Program-made: the position numbers and the translations under genes
Shown: piece after piece, positions 55,487-64,000 of the stretch
Layout: each line of letters begins with the position of its first letter
Numbering within the stretch: position 1 is the first letter of the stretch
Assembly (NCBI RefSeq): GCF_001298105.1
Contig: NZ_LGJH01000165.1
Span: forward strand, 62,001 to 126,000
Direction of reading: 5' to 3'
Source of the DNA: Novosphingobium sp. ST904
GTDB lineage: Bacteria; Pseudomonadota; Alphaproteobacteria; Sphingomonadales; Sphingomonadaceae
Length of the DNA stretch: 64,000 bases
The notes under the pieces: model-generated
Database searches by the model: none
Told to the model about the DNA's origin: nothing
What the model saw: only the letters and a program-made list of their open reading frames with translations

Positions 55487-56157
55487 TCAGGGAAATTCCC
55501 GCTCCAGCGCGATGCGGAAGGGAAAGCGCCTCGCCACTCTCACCGTCCCTTCGCCCAGCCCGGCGTCGGCGAGCACCTGCGTCCATTCGGCCGGGCGAAG
55601 CGAACGGGCGATCGAAAGCTGGCCGTCCTCCCGCACGATGCGGTGAACCCCCAGCGTCCGTGCGAGAAGGGGGAAGCCGTAATAGGCGAAAGCATGGCGG
55701 TGCAGGTCGCACAGGAGCCAGCCGCGCCGCGCTTCACACTCCATATGGCGCAGGAAGCGGGTGAGCTGCTCGTCGGTCATATGGTGAGCGACCTGGCTGC
55801 TGACGATGAAATCGAAATGCTCGGGCTGGTCGGCATAGTCGCCGGTCCGATAGTCTATCGGGACACCTTGCGCCGCGTCCGAAGGCGTTGCGGCACGTGC
55901 TATGCCTTCGCTCTCCGGGTTGAGGTCCACCCCCACCAGCCGTGCCTCGATCCCGCGCCGCGCCGCCCAGCGCGCCACGGTGCGCAGCAGGTCGCCATAG
56001 CCGAAGCCGACGTCGAGCAGGCTGAAGCTGCGCCCAGTTCCCACCGCGCGGAGAGGAAGGAAAGGGTGGAATGGGCCGTGAAGGTCCAGCGGTTGACCCG
56101 CGCCAGATCGCGCAGCACGGCGGCATAGGCGGCGCTGTCGAGATCGACCGCGTCCAT
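55487..56157 (-). CDS. class I SAM-dependent methyltransferase, one frame disruption
   Basis: A methyltransferase of about 223 aa. The SAM motif is SLLDVGFGYGDLL, followed by LVGVDLNPESEGIARAA and DFIVSSQVAHHMTDEQLTRF. The N-terminus MDAVDLDSAAYAAVLRDLAR is in another frame; one base is missing near 56042, after SARWELG. AGGA precedes the ATG at 56157. HHMTDEQ wording and the adjacent divergent type III PKS operon suggest that it methylates the polyketide product. It lies 35 bases downstream of the cupredoxin gene. Confidence 0.8.
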
Positions 56158-56192
56158 CTGTTCTTCCTGGCGGACGCGAACCGGCAGGAAGC

Positions 56193-56602
56193 TCACTGCA
56201 CGACGATCTTTCCGTTCATGCCGAAGGCGCTGTGCATGAAATGCGTGCAGCGAAGCTTGTAGCTGCCGGGCTGCGGCGCGACGAGGTGGATTTCAACCGT
56301 TTGCCCTGCTGCCAGCGGCACTTGCCCGTCGGATACCTTGGCACGATCCGCCTCGGCGATCCGCGCGGCCGAGAAGAATTCCTTCGCCGCGAAATCGTGC
56401 CGCCGGAAGCGGTATTCACCAGCTTCAGGTCGTAGCTGGCGCCGTGTTCCAGCGTGATGGTGGCGGGATCGAACTGGAAGTTCGACAGGCGTACCGTCAG
56501 CACGCGCATTTCGGCAGGTGCCGTTCCGCCGGGTTGCTGCGAGGCGGCGGGCAGGGGAGCCGCCAGAACGGCGGCGGCGATGACAAGACGGCAAGTGTTC
56601 AT
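56193..56602 (-). CDS. periplasmic cupredoxin-domain protein, one frame disruption
   Basis: A blue-copper-type protein of about 136 aa with a signal peptide (VIAAAVLAAPLPAASQ). The beta-sandwich has VRLSNFQFDPATITLEHGAS, then a His in GHDFAAKEFF and the C-terminal ligand group KLRCTHFMHSAFGMNGKIV, giving Cys, His and Met for copper. One base is missing near 56405, in the middle of ASGGHDF. It probably carries electrons or copper in the periplasm. It is transcribed away from the PKS operon, ahead of the methyltransferase. Confidence 0.8.
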
Positions 56603-56948
56603 GTCCGGTCTTTCCATTGTCCGTGCAGGGACGCGACTCCGCGCGGGCGGAGCATGGTTCGTTATCGCACCGTTCCGGCCCGCGAAGAAGCGCTATCCGC
56701 GTCGCTCGCCGCGCTTGCCAGACCGGCGGAAAGCGCGCAGTCTCCGGTCCTTACGATCCGGGTGGGATGCCATGATGAGAAGCCAATGTCCGCTTACGGC
56801 GTGCGTGCTCCAGGCAGGATACCGGCCTATTTCCCGGACGGGCTGAGGTCATGGCGGAGCTTGCGATTTCGCGCCCTGCCGGACCTTCCCGGCTCCGATT
56901 CCAGCCCCGATTCCAGCCCTTGGCCCCCGTCCCAATGGAGAACAGCCG
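56603..56948. promoter_or_regulatory. divergent intergenic region of the PKS locus
   Basis: A 346-base gap separates the leftward cupredoxin-methyltransferase genes from the rightward PKS operon. An open frame crosses it but shows no conserved feature. A 12-base unit is repeated twice in tandem at 56895-56918. GGAG near 56938 serves the ACP start. Confidence 0.4.
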
Positions 56949-57182
56949 ATGACTCACGATGCCGATATCATCGCCTTGATCGCCAAGGAGACGGGCCTTC
57001 CGCCCGAGCAGCTCCGCCCGGAAGCCACGCTGGCCACGCTGGACATTTCCTCGCTCGATCTTGTCAGCATCCTGTTCGAGCTGGAGGACAGGTTCGGGGT
57101 CGAAATCCAGCCGGAGGAACTCTCGCGCGAGACCACGCTGGGGCAGTTGCTGGAACGCATCGGAAGCGCCGCGCCGCGATGA
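56949..57182 (+). CDS. acyl carrier protein of the type III PKS operon
   Basis: A 77-aa ACP. The phosphopantetheine Ser is in LDISSLDLVSILFELED (residue 35), and the acidic helix FELEDRFGVEIQPEEL is typical. It is smaller and more divergent than a housekeeping AcpP and overlaps the KAS start by four bases, so it is dedicated to this pathway, carrying the starter fatty acyl chain. Confidence 0.86.
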   Translation: MTHDADIIALIAKETGLPPEQLRPEATLATLDISSLDLVSILFELEDRFGVEIQPEELSRETTLGQLLERIGSAAPR

Positions 57183-58408
57183 CCGGCGCCTCGGGGCACC
57201 GCGTGCTCGTGACCGGCATGGGGTGTGTGAGCGGTCTTGGCCGGGGCCTCGCTGTCAACTGGGCGCGTACCCGCAAGGGAGACGGCGCGATCCGCCCGCT
57301 GCCGGGCCCGGCGCCGGTGGGCATGGCCGCCTGGCTGGAGGGCAGGCCCGCGGACGACATCCGCTTTCCGGGCGTGGATGGGCAGCGCCTGCGCCGCCTT
57401 GGCCGCCTCGATCCGATCTCCCAGTTCGCGATAGAGGCCGCGCTGGAGGCCGTCCGGGATGCAGGCCTTGCGGATCATCCGTCACTGGCCCGGCGCACGG
57501 CGGTCCTGATGGGCTGCGGCAGCGGCGGCAACGAAACGATCGACACAGGTTACGAACGGCTCTTCGGCAAGGACGAGGCCAAGGTCCACCCCCAGACCAT
57601 CCCTAGCTCGATGATCACGGCTCCCGCCGCGCATGTCTCGATCCTGCTGGGCATCCACGGCCCGGTCTTTACCCTGTCCAGCGCCTGCGCCTCTTCCGCT
57701 CACGCGCTGGGGGAAGCCCTGCACATGATCCGCAGCGGCCGTGTCGATGTGGCGATCGCGGGCGGGGCCGAGGCCTGCCTCACGCGTGGTTCGATGGCGG
57801 GATGGCAGTCTCTGGGCGTGCTGGCGCCGGACACCTGCCGCTCGTTCTCGCGCGATCGGCGCGGCATGGTGCTGGGCGAGGGCGCGGCCGTGCTCGTGCT
57901 GGAAAGCGAGCGCCATGCCCGCGCCAGAGGAGCCCGCGTTCATGGCGAACTGGCGGGATATGGCCTGTCGAGCGATGCGTCGCACATCACTGCGCCGGAC
58001 ACTGCCGGGATCGCGGCCGCTATTCGCGCAGCGCATGAGGATGCATGCATCGGTTTCGACATTCCCGCCATCGTTTCGGCGCATGGCACCGGCACCGCGC
58101 TGAACGATGCGGCCGAAGCGCTTGCGCTGCGGGAGGTCTACGGCGCAGACCTGCCCCGCCACCGGGTGATCGCCACGAAGTCCGCGCATGGCCACATGAT
58201 CGGCGCGACCGGGGCGATGGAGTTCCTGCTGGGGCTGATGGCCCTTGTCGAAGGCACGGCGCCCCCGGTGCTGAACCATCTCGGCCCTGACCCGGAGTGC
58301 GATCTTCCGCTGGCGCTGGAGCCTCAGTCATTTTCGGCCGAAGTGCTGATTTCGAACAGCTTCGCGTTCGGCGGGCTGAACGCGGTGCTGGTGGGGAGAC
58401 GGGCATGA
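57179..58408 (+). CDS. beta-ketoacyl-ACP synthase (KAS II type)
   Basis: A 409-aa condensing enzyme. The catalytic Cys is residue 170 in TLSSACASSAHAL, the two His are in SAHGTGTALND (302) and ATKSAHGHMIGATG (337), and the C-terminus has ISNSFAFGGLNAVL. It elongates an ACP-bound acyl chain. It overlaps the ACP and type III PKS genes by four bases each and probably prepares the acyl starter for the PKS. Confidence 0.9.
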   Translation: MTGASGHRVLVTGMGCVSGLGRGLAVNWARTRKGDGAIRPLPGPAPVGMAAWLEGRPADDIRFPGVDGQRLRRLGRLDPISQFAIEAALEAVRDAGLADHPSLARRTAVLMGCGSGGNETIDTGYERLFGKDEAKVHPQTIPSSMITAPAAHVSILLGIHGPVFTLSSACASSAHALGEALHMIRSGRVDVAIAGGAEACLTRGSMAGWQSLGVLAPDTCRSFSRDRRGMVLGEGAAVLVLESERHARARGARVHGELAGYGLSSDASHITAPDTAGIAAAIRAAHEDACIGFDIPAIVSAHGTGTALNDAAEALALREVYGADLPRHRVIATKSAHGHMIGATGAMEFLLGLMALVEGTAPPVLNHLGPDPECDLPLALEPQSFSAEVLISNSFAFGGLNAVLVGRRA

Positions 58409-59493
58409 CCTCGGCTATCGCGCATATCAATCGCATCGGCACCGCCAATCCGCCTTTCGCGGTTCACGATGCTTTCGTGCGCTTCGTCAGCGCAGAGCTG
58501 GCCGATGCACGGTCTCGCCGCCTGTTCGAGCGCATGGCCGCCCGCTCCGGCATCGCGCAGCGCTATTCCTTCCTCGAACCGGTGACGCTTGCCGATGGCA
58601 CGATAACCGATACGGCGGGCTTTTATGGGACGGGGGCGTGGCCATCGACCGGGCAGCGCATGGCGCTTTACGAACGCGACGCGCCCCGTCTGGCCTTCGC
58701 CGCGATAGAGGCGCTGGAAATCGACATCGCCGCGGCGGGGATCACGCACCTCATCGTCGCTTCCTGCACCGGCTTCATGGCGCCCGGGCTGGACCAGGCG
58801 ATCGTTGCCGGCGCCGGACTCGATCCCGGCGTGGAGCGGACGGTGGTGGGTTTCATGGGCTGTTATGCGGCCGTCAATTCCCTGCGGCTGGCGCATCATA
58901 TCGTCCGTTCGACGCCGGAGGCGCGGGTGCTGGTGGTGACGCTTGAACTCTGTACGATCCATTTCCAGCGGAGCGGCGATCTGGCGAACCTGCTGGCGAT
59001 GCTATTGTTCGGCGATGGGGCTGCGGCGGCTTTGGTGACGGCGCGGCCGGAAGGGATCGCCCTGCGCGATTTTCGGGCGGTGACGATACCGGGCACGGCC
59101 GATGCCATCACATGGTCGATCCGCGATCAGGGGTTCGACATGCACCTTGGCGGAGAAGTGCCGGCCCGCATCGCCGAGGCTCTTGCGGCGGATGCCTCCC
59201 GCGGAGACGACCGGGGGCTCCTGCGCGGCGCTTCACCCGGTGATGTCGCGTTATGGGCGGTCCACGCGGGCGGCCGCACGGTGCTGGATGCCGTGGAGCA
59301 CGGCCTTGGCTTACCCGCCGAGGCGCTGCTGCCTTCGCGAACGGTGCTGCACGATCACGGCAACATGTCCTCGGCGACATTGATGTTCATCCTTTCGCGG
59401 ATGCTGTCGGGCTCGGGCGAGGGAGATGGGCTGGCGCTGGCCTTCGGGCTGGGCATGGCGGCGGAGAGCTTCCGCTTCACCCTGGAACGCTGA
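58405..59493 (+). CDS. type III polyketide synthase (chalcone/stilbene synthase superfamily)
   Basis: A 362-aa type III PKS. The triad is Cys153 in GFMGCYAAVNSLRLA, His287 in WAVHAGGRTVLD and Asn320 in HDHGNMSSATLM. IVASCTGFMAPGLD is also typical. Bacterial relatives extend fatty acyl starters with malonyl-CoA to give alkylresorcinols or alkylpyrones. The upstream ACP and KAS and the downstream FAD enzyme fit such a lipid product. The start overlaps the KAS stop (ATGA). Confidence 0.9.
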   Translation: MTSAIAHINRIGTANPPFAVHDAFVRFVSAELADARSRRLFERMAARSGIAQRYSFLEPVTLADGTITDTAGFYGTGAWPSTGQRMALYERDAPRLAFAAIEALEIDIAAAGITHLIVASCTGFMAPGLDQAIVAGAGLDPGVERTVVGFMGCYAAVNSLRLAHHIVRSTPEARVLVVTLELCTIHFQRSGDLANLLAMLLFGDGAAAALVTARPEGIALRDFRAVTIPGTADAITWSIRDQGFDMHLGGEVPARIAEALAADASRGDDRGLLRGASPGDVALWAVHAGGRTVLDAVEHGLGLPAEALLPSRTVLHDHGNMSSATLMFILSRMLSGSGEGDGLALAFGLGMAAESFRFTLER

Positions 59494-59494
59494 C

Positions 59495-60585
59495 ATGGCC
59501 GATGTCCTCGTGGTCGGCGGGGGGCTTGCAGGCGGGGCGGCGGCTGCCTGCTGGCGCGGCAGGGGCGGGACGTGCTCCTGCTGGAACGGGAGCATGGGCC
59601 GCATCACAAGGTCTGCGGCGAATTCCTCTCGGTGGAGGCGGCGGCGCATCTGCGCCAGCTTGGCGTGGACCCCGCTTCGCTGGGCGGTGTGCCGATCCAG
59701 CGGATCAGGCTGGTTTCGGGCACTGTGGAAGCGGAGGCGCCGCTGCCCTTCGGTGCCTGGGGCCTCAGCCGCCATGTGCTGGACGAGGCGCTGTTGAGGG
59801 AGACCATCGCAGCCGGCGCGCGGGTGGAGCGGGGCGTCAGGGTACTCGAACTCGGCGGCTGCGTGGCCCGCACGAGCGAGGGGGACCGAGAGGGGGAGTA
59901 TCTGCTGCTGGCAAGCGGCAAGCTGCCCCTGCGCGAAAGAGGCACGGCGTCCACGGGGCGGGCGGAGGCTGGTTTCGTGGGGTTCAAGATGCATTACCGC
60001 CTTGCCCCTGCCGCGATGCACCGTCTGGCGGGCACGATCATGCTCTTTCTGTTCGGCGGCGGTTATGCGGGACTTCAGATGGTGGAGGGTGGACGGGCCA
60101 ACTTGTGCCTCGTCGTGCGCCGCAGCCGTCTTGCGCAGTCCGGCGGGGACTGGACGGGCCTGCGCGCCCGGCTGGACGAGATCGCGGCGCTGCGCGAAAT
60201 GCTGGCCGATGCGGAGCCGCTGTTCGACCGTCCTGTAACGATCGCCAACCTGAACTACGGCATGGCCCCGGCCCGGACCGCGAACAGCCGGGTGCTGCGG
60301 CTGGGAGACCAGTGGGCGATGACCGCCTCGCTCACCGGGGACGGCATGGCCATCGCCCTGCGCAGTGCCTTCGTCGCCGCGCAAAGCGTGATGGCGGGCG
60401 AGGACGCGCGGCGATACGACTGCAGGCTCGCCGCGGAGGTTCGCGGTCAGGTCCGGCGGGCCATGGCGTTCCAGAACATGCTGGACCATCCGGTCCTGCG
60501 GCAGGCCGGGTGCCACGCGGCCCGGTCCTTTCCTGCGCTGCTGACAATGGCCGCGCGCGCAACCCGCCTGCGCGAATGGAGATGA
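59495..60585 (+). CDS. FAD-dependent oxidoreductase/monooxygenase of the PKS operon, one frame disruption
   Basis: A flavoprotein of about 363 aa in the geranylgeranyl-reductase/PHBH-like group. The FAD motif VLVVGGGLAGGAAA opens the protein; one base is missing near 59545, and the next frame gives LLARQGRDVLLLEREHGPHH and KVCGEFLS. Later, LRLGDQWAMTASLTGDGMAI is the second FAD motif (GD...TGDGM). It starts one base after the PKS stop. It probably hydroxylates or reduces the phenolic lipid made by the PKS. Confidence 0.82.
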
Positions 60586-60632
60586 CAGCGGGGCGGGAGC
60601 GCCGAAGGGGCGCTCGCCTTTGCCGCCGTGAT

Positions 60633-61235
60633 CTACTCCTCGTCAGCCGGTTCCCCGTCTCCGCGCGCGTAATGGCCCACCAGCATTCCGGCGGCCAGGA
60701 CATGGTCCTTGATCGCCGCCAGGAATTCCGAACGGCCCGGGTTCGTTTCCAGCACGGGCGCGCGGGAAAGCGCGAAGAGCTGGAACACGTAATCGTGCGT
60801 GCCGTGGCCCGGCGGGGGATCGGGCGGCAGCCAGCCTTCGGCCTGATAGCTGTTGCGCCCCACATCGCGCCCGTCCGGCGCACCGTCGTCGTCAGGGCCG
60901 ATGCCGCCTTCGGGAATCGCCCGTGTGCCTGCGGGAAGGTTCCAGACGATGGCGTGGACAAGAGGCTCGGCCGCAGGAGCGTCGGGGTCTTCGACCAGCA
61001 GCGCCAGGCTGGTGGTGGCGGCAGGAACCTCGCCCCATTCCAGCGGCGGGGATATGCCTTCGCCATCGGGCGTGAAGCGGGCGGGAAGGCGCGCGCCGTT
61101 CTCGAAAGCGGGGCTCGACAGGTCTATGAAGGCGCCTTCCGGCACCAGCCCGGCGCGGACGATCGCCAGCTTGGAATGTCCCGCGCGGAAGTTGTGAAAC
61201 AGGGCGCCAAGCCATTGAGGGACATGTTCGAGCAT
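60633..61235 (-). CDS. YbhB/YbcL family (PEBP-like) protein
   Basis: A 200-aa Raf-kinase-inhibitor-like protein. Conserved ligand-site blocks are SSPAFENGARLPARFTPDGE, SLALLVEDPDAP, LVHAIVWNLP and GYQAEGWLPPDPPPGHG-type GTHDYVFQLFAL. AAGGAG lies just before the ATG at 61235. There is no signal peptide. The biochemical role in bacteria is unknown. It converges with the PKS operon and is divergent from the cobalamin leader. Confidence 0.88.
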   Translation of the reverse strand: MLEHVPQWLGALFHNFRAGHSKLAIVRAGLVPEGAFIDLSSPAFENGARLPARFTPDGEGISPPLEWGEVPAATTSLALLVEDPDAPAAEPLVHAIVWNLPAGTRAIPEGGIGPDDDGAPDGRDVGRNSYQAEGWLPPDPPPGHGTHDYVFQLFALSRAPVLETNPGRSEFLAAIKDHVLAAGMLVGHYARGDGEPADEE

Positions 61236-61494
61236 GGGATTCTCCTTCGTCTCGGTGTGCAACGTCCGGACCCGACCTGAGGTTTCGTCACCATCGGCGA
61301 TGACTTCCGGGTTTCGGCAGATCATGACGCCTGCGCCGTCAGCCGCATTGATCGGGCGCAATCGGGCCGCCCGGTATCGCCGCCGCCGTGCGATATCGCC
61401 GGGATGCGCTTGCAGGGCTGCGCTGACGATTGGCATCGATCCCGTTTTGGGTTAGGCGGCACCTGCAAGCCGGATTTCGTCCGGCCTGCAACGA

Positions 61495-61702
61495 TCGCGC
61501 GGGTGCCTTTCGGGGCTGAAATGGGAATGCGGTGCGGAGGAAACTCCCATTCCGCAGCTGTCCCTGCAACTGTAAGCGGCGAGCGAGATGCCGGGGCTCC
61601 CTCAACGGAGCCGGCCACTGGATGAAGGCGCCCATCGGCGCCGGTTCCGGGAAGGCCGCGTATCGAGCTTTGACCCGTGAGCCAGGAGACCTGCCGGCGC
61701 GT
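61495..61702 (+). ncRNA. cobalamin riboswitch
   Basis: The element shows the class landmarks in order: GGGTGCC near its 5' end, GAAATGGGAATGCGGTGCGG, AACTCCCATTCCGCAGCTGT, CCCTGCAACTGTAAGCGG, GGCCACTGGATG, GGGAAGG and the B12 box AGCCAGGAGACCTGCC (61680-61695). It precedes cobG-cobH-cobI on the same strand. Binding of adenosylcobalamin should repress the biosynthetic operon. Confidence 0.95.
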
Positions 61703-61949
61703 CGGTCGCTCTTGCCATGGTCCAGGGAAAGGCCAAGGCTCGGTACTCCGCGTGAGCGACGAACCTGTGCGGCTGGGGCTGCATCGGTGTGCAGGGATGG
61801 CGTATGTCGCGCCCGCCTGTCGTTGCGCACGGACCGACTTCGTCGGCAAGCCCCGGTCATCGTCGCCGCGCGCGGTTGAAAGCGTTTATGCGCGTCTCGT
61901 CGAAGCGTGCCCTTTTGAAAATCCAGCGTTCCCGCCCGGATCGCCGCAC
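61703..61949 (+). other. leader between riboswitch and cobG
   Basis: These 247 bases carry the switch's expression platform. An open frame in phase with cobG spans it but shows none of the CobG conserved blocks, so it is treated as untranslated. No clear terminator with a U-run was found. Confidence 0.4.
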
Positions 61950-63089
61950 ATGAGCGACTTTGCCGTGCGCGGCTGGTGCCCCAGTGCCTGGCGCCCGATG
62001 ATGGCGGGCGACGGGCTGATCGTGCGCGTGCGGCCGCGCCTTGGGCGCCTGTCACGCGCGCAGGCGCTGGCGCTCTGCGCGCTGGCCCGCGAATACGGCA
62101 GCGGGGCGATCGACCTCAGCCGCCGTGCCAATCTCCAGATCCGGGGTGTGACCGAAGCCGGTTGGGCGGCCCTGCTGGAGCAACTGGTGGCGCTGGAACT
62201 GGTGGATGCCCGGCCCGATACCGAAAACCGCCGCAATATCCTCGTCGCGCCGGACTGGACGGCGGGGGACGACACGTTCCGGATCGCCGAGGCGCTGGCC
62301 AGTGCGCAGGTTCGCCTGCCGGAACTGCCGGGAAAGATGGGTTTCGCCGTGGACGCCGGAGCCGCGCCGATCCTGGGGGGAAGCCCGGCGGACTTTCGGA
62401 TCGAACGGGGCGAAGGCGGCTGGCTCATCCTGCGCGCGGATGGCCGGGCGCTGGGGATTCCCGTTGCCGTGGACGAAGCGGTCGGCGCGCTGGTCGAACT
62501 GGCGGAATGGTTCGTCGCCTCCGGCGGGATCGCATCCGGCAGGATGGCGCGCCACCGTGCCGAGCTGCCGGGCTGGGCCAGGGGATGGGTCTCTCCCGCA
62601 TCGCCGCGTCCGGTCATCGGCCCCGGCGCCCATGCCATGGGCCATGCCTGCGGCGCCGCTTTCGGCAGCGTGGAGGCGGCGGCGCTGGCCTCGCTCGTCA
62701 CACGTTCCGGGGCGGCGGCCTTGCGGATCACCCCGTGGCGGGTGCTTCTTCTGGAAGGCGCGAACCCGCTCCCCGATCCTGTCGGGGATGGCTTTGTCAG
62801 CGATCCTACCGATCCGGCCATGCGCGTGGACGCCTGCCCCGGAGCACCGCTGTGCCCGCAGGCGACCGTGGCGACGCGGCCGCTGGCCTTGCGGCTGGCC
62901 GCGCACGTTCCGGGCCGCCTTCACGTCTCCGGCTGCGCCAAGGGCTGTGCGCGTTCCGCCCCTGCAAGCGTCACGCTGACCGGGCGAAACGGCCGCTTCG
63001 ACCTTTCCATCGATGCCGCTGCCGGAGACCCGCCATGCCGGTCCGGCCTCGATCTCCCACAACTGCTCGCCCATTTCGGAGCCGAATGA
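61950..63089 (+). CDS. cobG: precorrin-3B synthase
   Basis: A 379-aa siroheme/4Fe-4S enzyme of the nitrite/sulfite reductase family that converts precorrin-3A to precorrin-3B with oxygen. Two ferredoxin-like half domains are seen (GDGLIVRVRPRLGRLSRAQA, LSRRANLQIRGV), and the cluster ligands are Cys in ACPGAPLCPQ and SGCAKGCARS. It marks the aerobic cobalamin pathway. ATG 61950 is the first codon that gives the conserved N-terminus VRGWCPSAWRPM. It overlaps cobH by one base. Confidence 0.9.
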   Translation: MSDFAVRGWCPSAWRPMMAGDGLIVRVRPRLGRLSRAQALALCALAREYGSGAIDLSRRANLQIRGVTEAGWAALLEQLVALELVDARPDTENRRNILVAPDWTAGDDTFRIAEALASAQVRLPELPGKMGFAVDAGAAPILGGSPADFRIERGEGGWLILRADGRALGIPVAVDEAVGALVELAEWFVASGGIASGRMARHRAELPGWARGWVSPASPRPVIGPGAHAMGHACGAAFGSVEAAALASLVTRSGAAALRITPWRVLLLEGANPLPDPVGDGFVSDPTDPAMRVDACPGAPLCPQATVATRPLALRLAAHVPGRLHVSGCAKGCARSAPASVTLTGRNGRFDLSIDAAAGDPPCRSGLDLPQLLAHFGAE

Positions 63090-63718
63090 TGCCTCATCTT
63101 TATGAAACCGATGGCGCGGCGATCTACCGCCAGTCTTTCGCGACCATCCGTGCCGAGGCCGATCTCCAGCGTTTCACGCGTGAGGAAGAGCGTATCGCGG
63201 TGCGCATGATCCATGCCTCGGGCATGGTCGAACTGGCCGCTCATATACGGTTCTCCGCGGGCTTCGCCGAAGCCGCGATCGCGGCTGCAGCGCGCGGGGC
63301 TCCGGTGCTCTGCGATGCGCGCATGGTGACGGAAGGCATCACCAGATCGCGCCTTCCCGCCGGCAATCCGGTGATCTGCACGCTGCACGACCCGGCGGTT
63401 CCCGATCTGGCGAAAGCCATGTCCAACACGCGCTCGGCCGCGGCGCTCGAACTGTGGCGGCCGCATCTGCAGGGGGCGCTGGTGGCGATCGGCAATGCGC
63501 CGACAGCGCTGTTCCATTTGCTGAACATGCTGGAAGACCCCGCCTGTCCGCGCCCGGCGGCGATCATAGGGTGTCCGGTCGGCTTTGTCGGCGCGGTGGA
63601 GTCCAAGGCCGCGCTGTGGGAGGCGATGCCGGTGCCCTGCTGCATCGTCGAGGGGCGGCTGGGCGGCAGCGCCATCACCGTGGCCGCGATCAACGCCATC
63701 GGGAGCCGCGCGGAATGA
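63089..63718 (+). CDS. cobH: precorrin-8X methylmutase
   Basis: A 209-aa enzyme that moves the C11 methyl group to C12, giving hydrogenobyrinate. The catalytic His is in VRMIHASGMVEL (about residue 43); DARMVTEGI, IGNAPTALFHLL and GCPVGFVGAVESK are conserved. Its stop overlaps the cobI start by four bases. Confidence 0.93.
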   Translation: MPHLYETDGAAIYRQSFATIRAEADLQRFTREEERIAVRMIHASGMVELAAHIRFSAGFAEAAIAAAARGAPVLCDARMVTEGITRSRLPAGNPVICTLHDPAVPDLAKAMSNTRSAAALELWRPHLQGALVAIGNAPTALFHLLNMLEDPACPRPAAIIGCPVGFVGAVESKAALWEAMPVPCCIVEGRLGGSAITVAAINAIGSRAE

Positions 63719-64000
63719 AGCCGGGCACCGTTCACGGCGTGGGCCTTGGCCCCGGCGCGCAGGACCTGCTGAGCGTTCGCGCCGACCGTCTGGTGCGCGA
63801 GGCAAGGCATGTCGCCTATTTCCGCAAGTCCGGCCGCCCCGGGCAGGCGCGCAGGATCGTCGAGGGGATGCTGCGCGAAGACGTTGTGGAATTCGCGATG
63901 GAGTATCCGGTCACGACGGAAATCCCGCTGTCCGACCCGCGCTACAACGCCTGCCTTTCCGAGTTCTACGAATATTGCGCGGGCCATGTCGCGCGGCTGG
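63715..64000 (+). CDS. cobI: precorrin-2 C20-methyltransferase, cut by window end
   Basis: The N-terminal 95 residues of the SAM-dependent enzyme making precorrin-3A. GVGLGPGAQDLLSVRADRLV is the start typical of the tetrapyrrole methylase fold, and VAYFRKSG and MEYPVTTEIP agree with CobI. It is the third gene of the riboswitch-controlled cob operon, which continues beyond the window. Confidence 0.92.
   Translation, partial: MKPGTVHGVGLGPGAQDLLSVRADRLVREARHVAYFRKSGRPGQARRIVEGMLREDVVEFAMEYPVTTEIPLSDPRYNACLSEFYEYCAGHVARL

Noticed and set aside
56895..56918. Two tandem 12-base copies before the ACP gene
   Set aside because: Only two copies are present, which is compatible with simple slippage and too few for a regulatory array or CRISPR.
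56444..57178. N-terminal extension of the KAS gene
   Set aside because: The frame stays open through the cupredoxin promoter and the ACP gene, but shows no conserved residues; the ATG overlapping the ACP stop gives the normal KAS N-terminus.
61677..61949. Longer CobG starting inside the riboswitch
   Set aside because: The frame is open, but it begins within the B12 box, and the encoded residues do not match CobG; the conserved N-terminus begins at 61950.

Overview
The window is high-GC DNA from a Gram-negative heterotroph. Several features together point to the alphaproteobacterial order Sphingomonadales (Novosphingobium/Sphingobium-like): four large TonB-dependent receptors in 64 kb, secreted hydrolases next to them, N-termini carrying the IVVTG-type motif before the plug domain, a MASE1/FixJ-type two-component pair and a type III PKS operon. 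This assignment rests on gene content, not on a database match. No tRNA, rRNA or CRISPR array was seen.

Layout. 1-5.2 kb: the end of a P-loop protein gene, a fatty acid hydroxylase with a short leader ORF, and a GH2 glycosidase with two small companion proteins. 5.4-10.5 kb: an operon of TonB receptor, PI-PLC-like protein and histidine acid phosphatase, which looks like a system for scavenging phytate or inositol phosphates. 10.5-15.6 kb: SDR and LysR pair, peptide deformylase and the methionine importer metNIQ. 15.6-18.2 kb: the tail of a nitrate reductase operon (narJ remnant, narI, a PpiC-type isomerase, two small proteins) that abuts a 5'-truncated mscS-type gene. 19-28.5 kb: an outer-membrane protein and a surface-glycan cluster (GT2, GT4, epimerase, Wzm/Wzt-like ABC exporter, a DxDD alpha-toroid protein, a sulfotransferase, a UbiA enzyme). 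28.8-40.7 kb: c-di-GMP phosphodiesterase, an unknown GIY-like protein, MASE1 kinase with regulator, TonB receptor, secreted cAMP phosphodiesterase, MFS exporter and OpgC-like acyltransferase. 40.8-48.8 kb: two more TonB receptors around a fused cyanophycinase-isoaspartyl peptidase and an Lrp regulator, followed by a MITE-like element. 48.8-56.6 kb: a VIT/VWA surface protein, an ArgP-like regulator with LysE exporter and a coupled 32-aa membrane peptide, and housekeeping genes. 56.9-60.6 kb: ACP-KAS-type III PKS-FAD oxidoreductase operon. 61.5-64 kb: a cobalamin riboswitch ahead of cobG-cobH-cobI.

A feature of the whole window is that 18 coding regions are broken by small frame disruptions (22 in total, 19 of them single missing bases) while conserved residues remain intact on both sides. 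This looks like residual indel error in the assembly rather than gene decay. I therefore annotate these genes end to end and state where the frame changes.

The most novel-looking system is the locus at 43.0-48.5 kb: a secreted fusion of cyanophycinase and isoaspartyl dipeptidase, a divergent TonB receptor, an Lrp-type regulator in the enzyme operon, and two perfect inverted repeats in the shared promoter region. It could import and fully hydrolyse cyanophycin or related beta-aspartyl peptides. The second candidate is the DxDD toroid plus UbiA plus sulfotransferase set inside the glycan export cluster.
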